Assembly: GCA_015494815.1 (NCBI GenBank)
Contig: WGAK01000117.1
Coordinates: 1-5,648 of the forward strand
Source of the DNA: Anaerolineales bacterium
GTDB taxonomy: Bacteria; Chloroflexota; Anaerolineae; Anaerolineales; DRMV01
DNA: 5,648 nt
Direction: 5' to 3'
Under the pieces are notes generated by a model. That model had not been told where the DNA came from. It did no database searches and saw only the letters and a program-made list of their open reading frames with translations. Positions 5,116 through 5,648 of the stretch are shown here, in pieces; the stretch's first letter is position 1; every line of letters starts with the position of its first letter. The position numbers and the translations under genes were made by a program.

Positions 5116-5648
5116 TCAGCGGACAAAGCGACGGCGGAAGCCCAACAGGGCCAGGGCGAAGAAGACCGCCCCCGGGCCGAAGAGCACGCCGGCATGGGGC
5201 AGCACGGCGCGCAGGGGGGCGTCCTCCAGGGCCAGGGCGGTGAAGCCGTCTAACGCCCAGCGGTTGAGGGTGGCCTTGCTCAGCGTGTCCAGCCAGGGCG
5301 GGATGTTTTGTAGCGCGATGAAGTTGCCGCCTAAGATGCCGAAGGCCAGGGCGACGAAGGTGCCAAGGATGCCCGCCTGGTTGTCGTCGCGGGCCAGGGC
5401 GGTGAGCAGGGCGCCCAGCCCCGCGGCCGCGGTCACGGTGGCCAGGCTGAGCAGCACCACGCCCCACGGGTCGCCCCAGTGCACGCCGAAGAGCAGGGCC
5501 GAGACCAGCACCAGCACGGCCATCTGCAGCAGGCCGGTGAGCAGCGTGCCGCCGATTTTACCGGCCAGGATTTCCGCCGGGCGGGTGGGCGTGGTCAGCA
5601 GGCGGGGTAGGGTGCCCTTTTTCTCCTCGTCCAGGATGGAGCGCATCC
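5116..5648 (-). CDS. ABC-2 type transporter permease, C-terminal part (5' partial)
   Basis: C-terminal membrane half of a second ABC-2 permease, at least 176 residues. It opens in the conserved coupling segment SILDEEKKGTLPRLLTTP, which in the complete paralogue at 3856-5046 lies near residue 230, so roughly 220 N-terminal residues are probably missing. The ATG at 5646 is internal and not the true start. Membrane helices follow near 34-55, 61-84, 92-112 and 152-170, numbered from that Met. The two permeases match through this region: GVHWGDPWG here against GVNWGQAPG, LGGNFIALQNIPPWLDTLSK against LGGAWWPIEIVPPWMQSLAQ. They are therefore paralogues likely to work as a heterodimer. It is the most upstream gene of the visible operon, 69 bases before the next permease. 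An ATPase gene is expected further upstream. Confidence 0.92.
   Translation of the reverse strand, partial: MRSILDEEKKGTLPRLLTTPTRPAEILAGKIGGTLLTGLLQMAVLVLVSALLFGVHWGDPWGVVLLSLATVTAAAGLGALLTALARDDNQAGILGTFVALAFGILGGNFIALQNIPPWLDTLSKATLNRWALDGFTALALEDAPLRAVLPHAGVLFGPGAVFFALALLGFRRRFVR

Noticed and set aside
1..5648. CRISPR array, tRNA or rRNA gene, insertion sequence or phage attachment site
   Set aside because: No regularly spaced repeats, no transposase or integrase motifs and no long terminal repeats were seen. All sizeable stretches are covered by signalling or transport genes.

Overview
The window is a GC-rich bacterial segment (about two-thirds G+C by eye) in which nearly every base is coding. 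Gene content is bacterial signalling and efflux: two NarL/LiaR-type two-component systems and part of an ABC-2 transporter. No taxonomic marker is present. The GC content, the tight operon, the HDGLGP-type kinase and the mix of strong Shine-Dalgarno sites with a possible leaderless start fit Chloroflexota (for example Anaerolineae). Actinomycetota or Deinococcota cannot be excluded.

Plus strand, 1-1321: the C-terminal part of a HisKA_3-type histidine kinase (1-570, its sensor region lies before the window), then a 103-base spacer with an AT-rich patch, then a NarL/FixJ-family response regulator (674-1321). These probably form one two-component pair.

Middle, 1322-1408: a short convergent intergenic region holding two GC-rich inverted repeats, where the plus-strand pair and the minus-strand operon meet tail to tail.

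Minus strand, 5648 down to 1409: in transcription order, the C-terminal part of an ABC-2 permease (5116-5648, cut by the window edge), a complete second ABC-2 permease (3856-5046), a DesK-like membrane histidine kinase (2636-3796), a small four-helix membrane protein of unknown function (2054-2593), and a NarL/LiaR-type response regulator (1409-2050). Gaps are 69, 59, 42 and 3 bases, so this is most likely one operon. Two ABC-2 permeases next to a DesK-like kinase and a NarL-type regulator resemble the Bacillus subtilis LnrJKLMN (YfiJKLMN) linearmycin-resistance module, and more loosely YvfRSTU. The ATPase subunit is not in the window and is predicted upstream of the partial permease, beyond base 5648.

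Working model (inference): the kinase senses a membrane-active compound or membrane state, phosphorylates the regulator, and the regulator controls the transporter genes. The departure from known layouts is the unrecognised membrane protein placed between kinase and regulator. It has a strong Shine-Dalgarno site just after a stable intercistronic hairpin, and its end overlaps the regulator's ribosome-binding region. It is the best candidate for a new accessory component.
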